Part shown: one piece after another, positions 39,628 to 51,605 of the stretch | How the letters are laid out: each line of letters starts with the position of its first letter | Position numbering within the stretch: the first letter of the stretch is position 1 | From: Stutzerimonas stutzeri | Lineage (GTDB): Bacteria > Pseudomonadota > Gammaproteobacteria > Pseudomonadales > Pseudomonadaceae | Assembly: GCF_024448695.1 (NCBI RefSeq) | Contig: NZ_JAMOHY010000001.1 | Span: forward strand, 310,001 to 374,000 | DNA: 64,000 nt | Direction: 5' to 3' | Position numbers and translations under genes: made by a program | Notes under the pieces: model-generated | Seen by the model: only the letters and a program-made list of their open reading frames with translations | Database searches by the model: none | What the model was told of the DNA's origin: nothing

Positions 39628-40838
39628 TCCACCCCTTCCCTGTCCCTGAATCCCAGCAGATAGAGAATCCCGTCCAGTCCCAGGGTAGAGATGGCCTGTT
39701 TGGCCGACTGCTTGACCAGCGGTTTGGCACGGAAGGCAACACCCAGGCCAGCCAGGCCAAGCATGGGCAGGTCGTTGGCGCCGTCGCCGACAGCAATGGT
39801 CTGCTCCAGGCGCAAGCCTTCCTTCTGCGCCAGTTCACGCAACAGGTCGGCCTTGCGCTGGGCGTCGACGATGGGTTCGATCGCCACGCCAGTCAGTTTG
39901 CCGTCGACGATTTCCAGCTCATTGGCATAGACGTAATCGATGCCCAGCTTCACCTGCAGTTGCCGCGCGAAATAACTGAAGCCACCTGACAGGATCGCCG
40001 TCTTGTAGCCCAGCCGCTTGAGCTCGGCGAACAGCAGTTCGGCGCCTTCGGTCAGCCGCAGACTGGCGCCGACCTCGGCCAGCACGCTTTCCTCCAGACC
40101 TTCGAGCAGCGCCAGGCGCTCCTTGAAGCTGGCACGAAAATCCAGCTCGCCGCGCATCGCCCGTTCGGTGATTTCCGAGACCTGCTCTCCCACGCCGGCG
40201 GCCTTGGCCAACTCGTCGATGACTTCCGCTTCGATCAGCGTCGAATCCATGTCAAACACCGCCAGCCGGCGGTTGCGGCGAAATACCGAGTCACGCTGGA
40301 AGGCGATATCGACATTCAGCTCCTGGGCGACGCTGAGAAACTCCTCGCGCAGCGCCGCCGTATCGGCAGGTTCGCCGCGCACCGAGAACTCGATACAGCC
40401 CTTGCCCAGCTCTTCGGGCATATCCAGCGGCTGGCGCCCGGAAAGCCGGTCGATATGATCGATGTTCAGGCCGTATTTGGCAGTGATCGAGCTGACACGC
40501 TGCAACTGCTCGGCAGTGACCTTGCGCGTCAGCAGCGTGACGATATGGCGTGGCTTGCCCTGGCCGGCCACCCATTGCTGGTAGTCGGCTTCGGCGACTG
40601 GCGTGAAGCGTACCTGCTGGTCGTGCTTGTAACCCATGAACAGCACGTCTTTGAGGACCGATGACGCACGCTCGTTATCCGGGATTTCCACCAGAATGCC
40701 GAACGACAGGGTGTCGTGGATCACCGCCTGGCCGATGTCGAGAATGCTGACACCGCCTTGCGCGAGCACTCCGGTAATGGCAGCCGTCAGGCCGGGACGA
40801 TCTTCCCCGGTGATATTGATCAGGACGATTTCGCGCAA
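39624..40838 (-). CDS. serB: Phosphoserine phosphatase SerB
   Basis: SerB performs the last step of serine synthesis, hydrolysing phosphoserine. The 404-residue protein has the long Pseudomonas layout: tandem ACT-like regulatory domains in about residues 1-170 (LINITGEDRPGLTAAITGVL at the start), then a HAD phosphatase with the nucleophile motif VFDMDSTLIEAE, the Ser in ILSGGFSYFARQL and GDGANDLPML. It is divergent from the AhpA/YtjB-like gene, the same serB-ytjB arrangement as in E. coli. Its last codons and stop lie in a REP element. Confidence 0.96.
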   Translation of the reverse strand: MREIVLINITGEDRPGLTAAITGVLAQGGVSILDIGQAVIHDTLSFGILVEIPDNERASSVLKDVLFMGYKHDQQVRFTPVAEADYQQWVAGQGKPRHIVTLLTRKVTAEQLQRVSSITAKYGLNIDHIDRLSGRQPLDMPEELGKGCIEFSVRGEPADTAALREEFLSVAQELNVDIAFQRDSVFRRNRRLAVFDMDSTLIEAEVIDELAKAAGVGEQVSEITERAMRGELDFRASFKERLALLEGLEESVLAEVGASLRLTEGAELLFAELKRLGYKTAILSGGFSYFARQLQVKLGIDYVYANELEIVDGKLTGVAIEPIVDAQRKADLLRELAQKEGLRLEQTIAVGDGANDLPMLGLAGLGVAFRAKPLVKQSAKQAISTLGLDGILYLLGFRDREGVE

Positions 40839-41031
40839 GGCGCAGCTCCCATGGCAAAGAAGGCAGGCATTCTACAACAGCCGACGCGCCACTGGCGGCT
40901 GCACGGATACGTGCCACGAGGCTCGCTGGCAAAGTGTTGCAATTCGTCAGCTTTGCAGCACAGACCTTCTGCCCCCAGTGTGCCTTCCGTATACTGCGCG
41001 GCACTTTCCTTTAAGAGTAGAGCCGCGCTCT

Positions 41032-42549
41032 GTGAACCGGCCCGCATCCGTCAAGCCCGACAACTTCTTCCTGCTGATCTACCGTGCACTGCGCCAGCGT
41101 CGAATCCCGCTGGTGCTGCGTGTGGTCAGCCATACCCTGCTGCTGGTCGCGCTGGCGCTGCTGATCCACGCCTGGGTCATGGGGATGCAGTTCAAGCACG
41201 CCATGGAGCAGCAGGCCGATGCCCTTGGCCAGAGCCTGATCACCCAGACCTCGGCCTCGGCCACCGATCTGCTGGTAGCCAATGACATCCTCAGCCTCAA
41301 CGTGCTGCTGAGCAATCTGGTGAGAAACCCACTGGTGGCTCATGCAGCCATCTACAGCGTTGACAACCGGGTGCTTGCCGAGTCCGGCTCGCGCCCCCAG
41401 CGCAACCTGCTGGGTGACGAGGAAGGCCTTTATTCCACCCCCATCAGCTTCCAGGAAGTGATTGCCGGACATCTGCGCATCAGCCTGGACCTCCAGCAAT
41501 TCCGCCAGCCGATGACCGTCAGCCTGCAAAGCATGGGGCTACTAAGCCTGATCCTGCTGGTGCTTACACTGGCGCTGAGCATGCGTCTGGGCCGGCAGCT
41601 TTCAACGCCCCTGCTGCAGCTGCGCCTGTGGCTGCGCGATCCTGACGACCCGGCGCCGGGCGCCGGGCGCCAAGATGAAATAGGCGACCTGGCGCGGCAA
41701 CTGCAAGCTCGCCTGGTGCCGGAAGCACCCGAACCGGAAATCGAACTGGACGACAGCCTGCATGATGTCTACACGGCGGATTTCGAGGTCCCGCTTCCAC
41801 GCCGCGACAGCGAATACCGCCGTCTCGAACGGGACGATGACGATGAACTGGAGCGCGTGGCGAGCGGCGCAGACGACTTCGATCCGTTCGATGACGACCC
41901 GCCTTTCGACGAGCCGCAATTCCGTCCGGCGCCAATTGCAGCACCGGCTCCGCAACCCGTAAGAGCCGGGAAGAGCGCCGTATTGGCGATACAGCTCGGC
42001 GCTCAGGAGCAGTTGCGCCGCCTGCCGCGCACCCGCCTGACCGAACTTCTGCAGCGCTACCGCGACTGCCTGCAGCAGGCTGCCACGCTCTATCAGGCCG
42101 AACTGCATACGCTCAACGATGGCAGCAGCCTGATGTTGTTCCACAGCCAGGACGACGAGCAGAACTACCTGACCCATGCCATCTGTTGTGGCGAACTGAT
42201 GCGGGCGCTCGGCCATGCCTTGCAGATCGAGGTGGCCGACAGCGGCATCACCCTGCACCTGCAGCTGGGTCTGACCCAAGGCGAGGACCTGTACGATCTC
42301 AGCCAGGGTGACCTGCTGCTCAGCGAGCCAGCCCAGGCTGCACTGGCCATGTCCCAGCACAGCCGCAATCTGCTGCTGATCGAGCGGACAATCGGCGAAG
42401 ACCCGCTAATCCGCCAGCGCGCCAGCATTCGTCCAATTGCCAGCCCCCAGGGCGCCTGCTGCGTCGAACGCCTGCTCGAGCCCTATCCGTCACTGCTCGA
42501 ACGGCAACTGGCGCGCATGCACGAGCTGCGCAACCGCAAGCTGGATTGA
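41032..42549 (+). CDS. AhpA/YtjB-like membrane protein with degenerate cyclase-like C-terminus
   Basis: This is a 505-residue protein starting with GTG (VNRPASVKPDNFFLLIYRAL). There are two membrane segments, about residues 27-48 and 165-185, around a periplasmic sensor-like loop of 115 residues, the YtjB/Smp layout. E. coli YtjB, also beside serB, is only about 214 residues. Here the protein continues with an acidic linker (RLERDDDDELERVASGADDF) and then a domain at about 313-480 (SAVLAIQLGAQEQLRRLPRT, LTELLQRYRDCLQQ, TLNDGSSLMLFHSQ) that resembles class III nucleotide cyclases. The first metal-binding Asp is missing, so catalysis is unlikely. The ribosome-binding site is poor and the start is tentative. 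Confidence 0.75.
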   Translation: MNRPASVKPDNFFLLIYRALRQRRIPLVLRVVSHTLLLVALALLIHAWVMGMQFKHAMEQQADALGQSLITQTSASATDLLVANDILSLNVLLSNLVRNPLVAHAAIYSVDNRVLAESGSRPQRNLLGDEEGLYSTPISFQEVIAGHLRISLDLQQFRQPMTVSLQSMGLLSLILLVLTLALSMRLGRQLSTPLLQLRLWLRDPDDPAPGAGRQDEIGDLARQLQARLVPEAPEPEIELDDSLHDVYTADFEVPLPRRDSEYRRLERDDDDELERVASGADDFDPFDDDPPFDEPQFRPAPIAAPAPQPVRAGKSAVLAIQLGAQEQLRRLPRTRLTELLQRYRDCLQQAATLYQAELHTLNDGSSLMLFHSQDDEQNYLTHAICCGELMRALGHALQIEVADSGITLHLQLGLTQGEDLYDLSQGDLLLSEPAQAALAMSQHSRNLLLIERTIGEDPLIRQRASIRPIASPQGACCVERLLEPYPSLLERQLARMHELRNRKLD

Positions 42550-42572
42550 ATGGGTAACGCCTTCTGAAACCC

Positions 42573-42601
42573 GTATTACGCCTTCGGCTAATACAGGCTA
42601 C
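42573..42601. repeat. Short hairpin repeat, copy 2 (GTATTA...TAATAC)
   Basis: This is the same unit as 11503-11532, with GTATTAC-GCC-TTC-GGC-TAATACAGGCTAC. The second base of the stem and its partner both differ from copy 1, keeping the pairing. It lies after the AhpA-like gene. The rest of the 164-base convergent gap holds GTAGGATGGAATCGCCGAAG and a small GCCCC-AAAT-GGGGC hairpin (42697-42710), but no gene. Confidence 0.7.
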
Positions 42602-42713
42602 GAGTTAGGGGTTTTCGTAGGATGGAATCGCCGAAGGCGCTTCCGTCGCTTACCGCGAGCGAGCCAAATGCCTCACCGCTGCTGTAAGCGACTTCGGCCC
42701 CAAATGGGGCAGG

Positions 42714-43397
42714 TCAGAAGCGGAATACTTCCAGATCGGTCCTGATCGGCTCTATGGCATGGATAACGGGGTCCTGCACTTTCGGCTTGGCGGGTGCCTT
42801 GACGGCATCGCGTCTGGCCGGCGCCTTTGCCGTAGCCAGCGGCTCGATTGCGGTGGCCATCATCTCGCTCAGACGCTGCAGCAGCAGGCTTTGTGCTCGT
42901 ACCTGATCGGCAGTGCTGCCCTGATGCTCTTCCTGCAGGCGCACCAGGCGGCTGGCCTGGCGCTTGCCGCTGCTGTCCAGCAGACGCCATTGGGCTTCCA
43001 GCACAGCGGGATGTTCAGGGCCTGAATCCAGGCGGGTGATATCGAGTTCGACCTGCACGTCGGGAGTAAACCCTTTGCCGGGGCTGAGTTCCAGACGTTG
43101 GGTTTTCAGTCGCCAGGCCAACTGGCGCAGCAACAGCTGATCAATATCGCCCTGCAAGCTGCCGGCCCAGCGCGCGCGCTGCCCATCAAGGGCCAGGCTG
43201 CCATCGGGCAGGCGCTGCAGCAGTGCATCACCCTGCAGGTAATCGGCCAGCGTTACCGGTCCCAGCAGTACGGCGGTCCCCTCTTCGACCGGCAACTCGG
43301 TCGTCCCGGTGTCGAGGCGGTACATCGGCACCGGCTGTGTCATACAGCCGGCCAGGCTGGCACAGGCCAGCAACACTACAGTCGAGAAGCGCAACAC
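42714..43397 (-). CDS. PqiC/YmbA-like auxiliary lipoprotein
   Basis: This is a 227-residue lipoprotein precursor of the PqiC family (PF03886). The signal peptide VLRFSTVVLLACASLAGC ends in the lipobox LAGC. Family features include VPMYRLDTGTTELPVEEG, VLLGPVTLADYLQGDALLQR and AWRLKTQRLELSP. PqiC normally works with PqiA and PqiB in MCE-type lipid transport between the membranes. Neither is next to it here, so this is an orphan. I chose the GTG at 43397, since GAGG lies 10 bases upstream. A GTG nine codons earlier has no such site. The 181 bases to parC hold nothing I can name. Confidence 0.8.
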   Translation of the reverse strand: MLRFSTVVLLACASLAGCMTQPVPMYRLDTGTTELPVEEGTAVLLGPVTLADYLQGDALLQRLPDGSLALDGQRARWAGSLQGDIDQLLLRQLAWRLKTQRLELSPGKGFTPDVQVELDITRLDSGPEHPAVLEAQWRLLDSSGKRQASRLVRLQEEHQGSTADQVRAQSLLLQRLSEMMATAIEPLATAKAPARRDAVKAPAKPKVQDPVIHAIEPIRTDLEVFRF

Positions 43398-43578
43398 GTT
43401 CGTTCTACCTCTACTCGCGACCACAGGGTTTGTCAGCCGGACTGCTGTCCATGCCGATGAACACCATCGTTATCGGTCGCCATGTTGATCATCTTCGTGG
43501 CGAAATGATTGGGGAAAGCCGGATATCTTCCGTGAATCAGGCCCTGGGCGCCAGCCTGCCAACAGACTGGATGCCCGC

Positions 43579-45834
43579 TCAAGCGCCCTCGACCAGCAAC
43601 CCATCCACACGCTGGAAGCCACGCGGCAGCTTGTTGCCCCGCCGCCCACGCTCGCCCTTGTAGTGTTCCAGGTCATCAGCGCGCAGCGACAGGGTGCGCT
43701 TGCCGGCCTGCAGCACCAGCGTCGCACCAGCCGGCAACACGGCCAGATCGATCAGGTATTCCTCGCGACTGGCGACCCGCTCACCGGGAATGCCGATGAT
43801 CTTGTTGCCCTTGCCTTTGCCCAGTTGTGGCAGATCGCGTATCGGGAACACCAGCAGACGGCCCTCGGTGGTTACCGCTGCCAGCCAGTCATGCTCGCGG
43901 CTGTCGAGCGTTCGCGGCGCAATAACCCTGGCACCCGCCGGCAACGACAGCAGCGCCTTGCCAGCCTTGTTCTTGGCCTGCAGATCCTCGCCCTTGACCA
44001 CGAAGCCGTAGCCGGCGTCCGAGGCAATGACATAGAGGGCATCGTCTTCCGGCAACAATACACATTCAAAGCTCGCGCCCGGCGGCGGTGTCAGGCGCCC
44101 GGTAAGCGGCTCGCCCTGACCGCGCGCGGAGGGCAGCGAATGAGCTGCCAGCGAGTAACTGCGACCGCTGGAGTCGATAAACACCGCGTACTGATTCGAG
44201 CGCCCCGGTGCGGCAGCCTTGAAGCCATCGCCGGCCTTGTAGGAAAGCCCCGTCGCGTCGATGTCGTGGCCCTTGGCGCAGCGCGCCCAGCCCTTTTCCG
44301 AAATCACCACGGTCACCGGCTCGGAAGGCAGGAGTTCGTTTTCCGACAGCGCCCTGGCTTCAGCCCGCGCGACGATGGGTGAGCGACGCTCGTCGCCGTA
44401 GGTTTCAGCGTCGTCCAGCAACTCCTTGCGCACCAGCTTCTTCAGCTTGCTCTCGCTGCCCAGCAGCGCCAGCAGCTTCTCGCGCTCCTTGGCCAGCTCA
44501 TCCTGCTCGCCGCGAATCTTCATTTCTTCCAGCCGCGCCAGCTGACGCAGGCGGGTATCGAGGATGTAGTCGGCCTGCAGCTCGGACAACCCGAAGCGCG
44601 CCATCAGCACCGGCTTGGGCTGGTCCTCGCTGCGGATGATCTGAATCACTTCGTCGAGATTGAGGAAGGCCACCAGCAGGCCTTCCAACAGGTGCAGGCG
44701 CCTTTCCACTTTATCCAGGCGGAACTGCAGGCGACGGCGCACGGTGCCGATGCGGTAGGTCAGCCACTCGGACAGCAGCACCCGCAGGTTCTTGACCTGC
44801 GGCTTGCCGTCGAGGCCGATGACATTGGTGTTCACCCGGTAGCTGGATTCCAGCTCCGTGGTGGCGAACAGATGCTGCATCAGTTCGTCGGCATTGACCC
44901 GATTGGAACGCGGAATGATGACGATACGGCAGGGATTCTCGTGATCAGACTCATCACGCAGGTCGGCCACCATCGGCAGCTTCTTCGCCTGCATCTGCGC
45001 GGCGATCTGCTCCAGCACCTTGGCCCCGGAAACCTGATGCGGCAGCGCGGTGACCACGACATCGCCATCCTCGACCCGGTACACGGCGCGCATGCGTACC
45101 GAACCGCGACCCGTTTCGTAGATTTTCAGCAGATCCGCACGTGGCGTGATGATCTCCGCCTCGGTCGGATAATCCGGCCCCTGCACGTGCTCGCAAAGCT
45201 GCTCGACCGTAGCGTTAGGCTCATCCAGCAGGCGCACGCAGGCGGCGGCGACTTCGCGCAGGTTGTGCGGCGGTACGTCGGTGGCCATGCCCACGGCGAT
45301 GCCGGTGGTGCCATTGAGCAGCAGGTTGGGCAGACGCGCCGGCAGGGTGGCCGGCTCGTCCAGGGTGCCATCGAAGTTCGGCACCCAGTCCACGGTGCCC
45401 TGGCCCAGCTCCGAGAGCAGGGTTTCGGAATAGCGCGACAGCCGCGCCTCGGTATAGCGCATGGCAGCGAAGGATTTCGGATCATCCGGTGCACCCCAGT
45501 TGCCCTGGCCGTCAACGAGCGTATAGCGATAGCTGAACGGCTGCGCCATCAGCACCATGGCCTCGTAGCAGGCCGAGTCGCCGTGGGGATGGAACTTGCC
45601 GAGTACGTCGCCCACGGTGCGCGCGGACTTCTTGTGCTTGGAGTCGGCGTTCAGCCCCAGTTCGCTCATGGCGTAGACGATGCGCCGCTGCACGGGTTTC
45701 AAGCCATCGCCGATATGCGGCAGCGCACGGTCCATGATCACGTACATGGAATAGTTGAGATAAGCCTGTTCGGTGAAATCGGCGAGGGAGCGCCGCTCCA
45801 CGCCATCCAGGCTCAGGTCCAGAATTTCGCTCAT
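43579..45834 (-). CDS. parC: DNA topoisomerase IV subunit A
   Basis: ParC is the DNA-cutting subunit of topoisomerase IV, which decatenates replicated chromosomes. The 751-residue protein has the catalytic Tyr127 in MRYTEARLS. The quinolone-resistance region reads [11 protein letters not shown], with Ser87 and Glu91, the wild-type residues of susceptible Pseudomonas. The C-terminal beta-pinwheel has degenerate repeats ([30 protein letters not shown]). Its ATG overlaps the retropepsin-like gene by four bases, so it is the last gene of a coupled parE-esterase-retropepsin-parC series. Confidence 0.97.
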   Translation of the reverse strand: MSEILDLSLDGVERRSLADFTEQAYLNYSMYVIMDRALPHIGDGLKPVQRRIVYAMSELGLNADSKHKKSARTVGDVLGKFHPHGDSACYEAMVLMAQPFSYRYTLVDGQGNWGAPDDPKSFAAMRYTEARLSRYSETLLSELGQGTVDWVPNFDGTLDEPATLPARLPNLLLNGTTGIAVGMATDVPPHNLREVAAACVRLLDEPNATVEQLCEHVQGPDYPTEAEIITPRADLLKIYETGRGSVRMRAVYRVEDGDVVVTALPHQVSGAKVLEQIAAQMQAKKLPMVADLRDESDHENPCRIVIIPRSNRVNADELMQHLFATTELESSYRVNTNVIGLDGKPQVKNLRVLLSEWLTYRIGTVRRRLQFRLDKVERRLHLLEGLLVAFLNLDEVIQIIRSEDQPKPVLMARFGLSELQADYILDTRLRQLARLEEMKIRGEQDELAKEREKLLALLGSESKLKKLVRKELLDDAETYGDERRSPIVARAEARALSENELLPSEPVTVVISEKGWARCAKGHDIDATGLSYKAGDGFKAAAPGRSNQYAVFIDSSGRSYSLAAHSLPSARGQGEPLTGRLTPPPGASFECVLLPEDDALYVIASDAGYGFVVKGEDLQAKNKAGKALLSLPAGARVIAPRTLDSREHDWLAAVTTEGRLLVFPIRDLPQLGKGKGNKIIGIPGERVASREEYLIDLAVLPAGATLVLQAGKRTLSLRADDLEHYKGERGRRGNKLPRGFQRVDGLLVEGA

Positions 45835-46357
45835 GGTCGATCCGTGGCATGTTGGCGCAGCACCAGAGTGCCGGCGCGCTGGGTGAATTCGAGTTGTTTC
45901 AGGGCACTCATGCCCAGCAATATCTGTTCGCCGTCAAAGCCCGGCGCAACAATCGCGCGCACGTCGCGCAGGACGATGTCGCCCAAGCCGAGGCTGCCGA
46001 GCACCGTGCGGTAGCCAGTGGTCTGGCCGTTGGCCGTCTGCAACAGGACCGGCGCACCGCGCGCGAGGCCCAGCTTTTCAGCCAGTTCAGCCGGAATGGC
46101 GACATCGGTGGCACCGGTATCCAGCAGAAACACTACCGCCTCGCCGTTGATCCGCCCGCTGGCGACAAAGTGACCCTGGGCATTGCTTTCCAGCAGCACC
46201 TCGATGCGCTCGCCCTGTACCCGCGAAACGGGTTGCCGATTGGGATTGAAGCGGCTCTGTTCCCAGTCGGCGAAGAACTTCGTCGCCAGCAGGATGCCGA
46301 CACCCCAGGCCAGCACCAGCATGACCCGTCCGGCACGACGCCCCGCAGGCTGGCTCA

Positions 46358-46358
<1 letters not shown>
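45831..46358 (-). CDS. Retropepsin-like single-domain aspartic protease, membrane-anchored
   Basis: This is a 175-residue protein with one N-terminal membrane helix ([20 protein letters not shown]) and a periplasmic clan AA protease domain. The catalytic signature is [13 protein letters not shown], and the conserved hydrophobic-Gly block reads [14 protein letters not shown] single DTG motif means it must dimerise to act, as retropepsins do. No substrate is known for the bacterial family (TIGR02281). It overlaps parC and the esterase-like gene by four and one bases, the same position between topoisomerase IV genes as in other pseudomonads. Confidence 0.88.
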
Positions 46359-49248
<2,890 letters not shown>

Positions 49249-49866
49249 TTAGAGATCGGAGAAATCGACTTCGATAAAACTTTCCGGGGCAAAACCAGCA
49301 AACGCCAGCAACGCCGGGAGCCGCTCGGCAAAGCCCTGAAAACCATGATCGCCACCCGCCTGGATGCGCAGCGCACAACCCCGGTAGAAATCCAGCGCAT
49401 CACGGTAATCCAGCGTCTCGTCGCCGGTCTGCAACCAGACCTGATAACGCTCGGCATCCTGCGGTGGCGCAACTTCCAGCTCGCCCAGAGCGGCAACATG
49501 ATCCTGGGTAAGCTCCCAGATCTCACCGCTGTACAGGTTGGTCTGCGGGCCGAGATAGCCGTCGAAGCGGCGATGCGGCGTCACCGCCGGATTGATCAGC
49601 AAAGCCTTGAGCCCGTGACGTTCGGCAAGGTGCGTCGCATAGTAGCCGCCGAGCGAACTGCCGACCAGCACAGGACGCCCCAACTCGGCAATGGCCGTCT
49701 CCAGCTGGGCAATGGCCTGTCGCGGATGATGATGCAGCGCCGGCACCCGCAATCGGGCAGCCATCCCGATACGTTCCAGCGCAGCCGTCAGCTGACTCGC
49801 CTTGCGCGAGAGCGGGGAGCTGTTGAGGCCGTGCATATAAAGAATCGAAGGCGGGCAACTGGACAT
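49249..49866 (-). CDS. yqiA: YqiA-type alpha/beta-hydrolase esterase
   Basis: This is a 205-residue alpha/beta hydrolase of the UPF0227/YqiA family, which has esterase activity on short acyl esters. The N-terminus ILYMHGLNSSPLSRKA carries the oxyanion-hole HG. The nucleophile elbow is VLVGSSLGGYYATHLAE with the catalytic Ser, and GGDHGFQGF supplies the His. It is 18 bases upstream of parE on the same strand, matching the E. coli order nudF-yqiB-cpdA-yqiA-parE. The 239 bases to cpdA hold a REP doublet. Confidence 0.92.
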   Translation of the reverse strand: MSSCPPSILYMHGLNSSPLSRKASQLTAALERIGMAARLRVPALHHHPRQAIAQLETAIAELGRPVLVGSSLGGYYATHLAERHGLKALLINPAVTPHRRFDGYLGPQTNLYSGEIWELTQDHVAALGELEVAPPQDAERYQVWLQTGDETLDYRDALDFYRGCALRIQAGGDHGFQGFAERLPALLAFAGFAPESFIEVDFSDL

Positions 49867-49985
49867 GGATACAGGTCATCGAAAAAAGGCAAGGCTACAA
49901 GCCAGCCGACCTTTCCTGCAACCCGCAGGGTGGATGAGCCAGCCCCTATGGAAGCGCCCAACCCCACGAGATCGGTGGGTCTGGG

Positions 49986-50070
49986 GTAGGAGCGAATTTA
50001 TTCACGAGCTTTTAACGAGGGTGCCGCGCTGAGGCAGAAAGGCAGAGCTCGCGGACAAGTCCGCTCCCAC
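49986..50070. repeat. REP doublet between yqiA and cpdA
   Basis: GTAGGAGCGAATTTATTCAC followed by GAG (49986-50008) faces GCTCGCGGACAAGTCCGCTC followed by CCAC (50047-50070) in inverted order, with a spacer of about 38 bases. These are diverged members of the same family as 39571-39627. They lie in the 239-base gap upstream of yqiA. Confidence 0.7.
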
Positions 50071-50105
50071 CAGGTTGGAGTGGTTGTTTGGCCCGCGAGC
50101 AACCC

Positions 50106-50921
50106 TCAATACCCCTTGACGCTGTAGTCCACGCCGAAGTCCACGCCTTCAACGCGCGATACGCCGGTTTCGAGCTGACCGTCGGCATGCAGGCGCAGCC
50201 AGCGATAACCGGGCGCGAGCCTGTCTACCTGGAAACTCTCGCTGCCTGCAGTGAACTGCACGCCGGTGGAGGGCGACGCCAGCAGCCGCACATCGTCGCG
50301 CCAGCCATCGAACTCCTGGTGAATGTGCCCCCAGAGCAACGCCCTGACGCAGGAATAGCGATCGACTATCTCGAACAGCGCTTCACGATTGTGCAGTCCG
50401 ATGGCGTCCATCCAGCGACTGCCGATTGTCACAGGATGATGATGCAAACAGATCAGATGATGCCGCTGCGGGGCTTCCTGCAAGGTGCGCTCAAGCAGCT
50501 CGAGCTGCTCGCGGCGAAGCATGCCGAAAACCGAGCCGGGCACCAGCGTATCGAGCATCACCACACGCCAGGTGCCTATGTCGAGGATCGGCGCCATCAG
50601 CTCACCGTCCTGCGCCACCTGCTGCATCGAGGTCAGTTCGTCGTGGTTGCCGGGGCACCAGCGTGCAGGTGCCTGAATGGGTTCGCAGAGGGTGCGGAAA
50701 CGCTCGTATGAGGCAATCGAACCATCCTGTGACAGATCGCCGGTCGCCAGCATCAGGTCCACGCATGGCTGTTCGTCGAGAACCAGATCGACGACTCGTC
50801 GCAAACCCTCGGCCGTATCCATGCCCAGCAGCCTGCCGCTCGCCTCGGCAAACAGATGGCTGTCGGTGAGCTGTACGAGCAGTACCGAGTCTTTATCAGC
50901 GTTGAGAGGTGCGACAGGCAA
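50106..50921 (-). CDS. cpdA: 3',5'-cyclic AMP phosphodiesterase CpdA
   Basis: CpdA hydrolyses cAMP and so limits Vfr/CRP signalling. The 271-residue class III metallophosphodiesterase has every metal motif: LTDSHLF, ATGDLSQDG, PGNHDE, HHHP and GHIHQEF. The start is TTG at 50921. This rare codon is supported by a strong AAGGAG eight bases upstream and by the absence of an ATG near the N-terminal strand DSVLLVQLTDSH. It is flanked by REP doublets on both sides, unlike the tightly packed genes around it. Confidence 0.93.
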   Translation of the reverse strand: MPVAPLNADKDSVLLVQLTDSHLFAEASGRLLGMDTAEGLRRVVDLVLDEQPCVDLMLATGDLSQDGSIASYERFRTLCEPIQAPARWCPGNHDELTSMQQVAQDGELMAPILDIGTWRVVMLDTLVPGSVFGMLRREQLELLERTLQEAPQRHHLICLHHHPVTIGSRWMDAIGLHNREALFEIVDRYSCVRALLWGHIHQEFDGWRDDVRLLASPSTGVQFTAGSESFQVDRLAPGYRWLRLHADGQLETGVSRVEGVDFGVDYSVKGY

Positions 50922-51037
50922 GACCCCGTCTCCTTGGCCCAGATGACGGAGGAATTATGGTGGCAGGAGGGCGCGAGGGTAAACCGCGGGTTACGGGCGT
51001 GGGTCACAGATAAACCGTTTTGTCCAAACGATACCCT

Positions 51038-51151
51038 GTAAGAGCGAGCCATGCTCGCGAAAAAACCACGCCGCGGCGCCCCCTCACGGGCATGGCCCGT
51101 TCCTACAAAAACGGACAGCCGCATCGCCGCAGGAGCGGACCGTGCCAGCAA
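51038..51151. repeat. REP doublet plus a third REP-like unit between cpdA and DUF1249 gene
   Basis: GTAAGAGCGAGCCATGCTCG followed by CGAA (51038-51061) faces GGGCATGGCCCGTTCCTAC (51088-51106) in inverted order. A third, diverged unit with CGCAGGAGCGGACCGTGCCA lies at about 51128-51151. Together they fill most of the 237-base gap, with no gene visible. Confidence 0.7.
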
Positions 51152-51158
51152 AAAGCGC

Positions 51159-51605
51159 TCAAACCACCGGCTCCAGCTCATGCCCACAGGCCAGGCAGTG
51201 CCCGAGCCATTCACCCAGAAACAGGTTCAGCTGACTCTTCTCGTCGGGCTGGTGCATCTGCGTATTGGGGTAGTGATAGATACCGCGAAAGCGCCGTGCA
51301 TTCTCCGCGCTAATGACCTCGGCCATGCGTGCATCGTGATAAACCCGCACCTCCATCCGGGGCACCGGCAGCCACGGCAGACAATGCTCCTGAGCGATAC
51401 GCAGGGTGCTGGTGTAAGGGCAGTTTTCCACCACCTGCAGCACCAGCACACCCAACAGACGATCCCCCTGGCTCATGGCGATACGGCGAATCTCGGGCTG
51501 TTGCCGCATGTCAGGCAGCAGTCGCATCAGCCGCAGGTAATTCGCCTCGCAGGCAGACTGCAACTCCAGCAGATCGACATGGTAGCGCTCGCGTTTCGCC
51601 CTCAT
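51159..51605 (-). CDS. DUF1249 family protein (YqiB-like)
   Basis: This is a 148-residue soluble protein of the DUF1249/YqiB family. Recognisable blocks are YHVDLLELQSACEANYLRLM near the N-terminus, VVENCPYTSTLRIAQEH in the centre and MEVRVYHDARMAEVISAEN toward the end. No catalytic motif or function is known. Its ATG overlaps the nudF stop by four bases, and the nudF-yqiB-cpdA order is conserved from E. coli to Pseudomonas, which points to a shared nucleotide-related role without proving one. Confidence 0.88.
   Translation of the reverse strand: MRAKRERYHVDLLELQSACEANYLRLMRLLPDMRQQPEIRRIAMSQGDRLLGVLVLQVVENCPYTSTLRIAQEHCLPWLPVPRMEVRVYHDARMAEVISAENARRFRGIYHYPNTQMHQPDEKSQLNLFLGEWLGHCLACGHELEPVV

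Noticed and set aside
42697..42710. GCCCC-AAAT-GGGGC hairpin considered as an intrinsic terminator
   Set aside because: The stem is five pairs and no T-run follows on either strand.
43398..43578. Short plus-strand frame across the pqiC-like/parC gap
   Set aside because: There is no ribosome-binding site and no similarity. It overlaps both genes in antisense.
44692..46014. A 440-codon open frame antisense to parC
   Set aside because: It is a shadow of parC and crosses the parC/retropepsin overlap without any recognisable feature.
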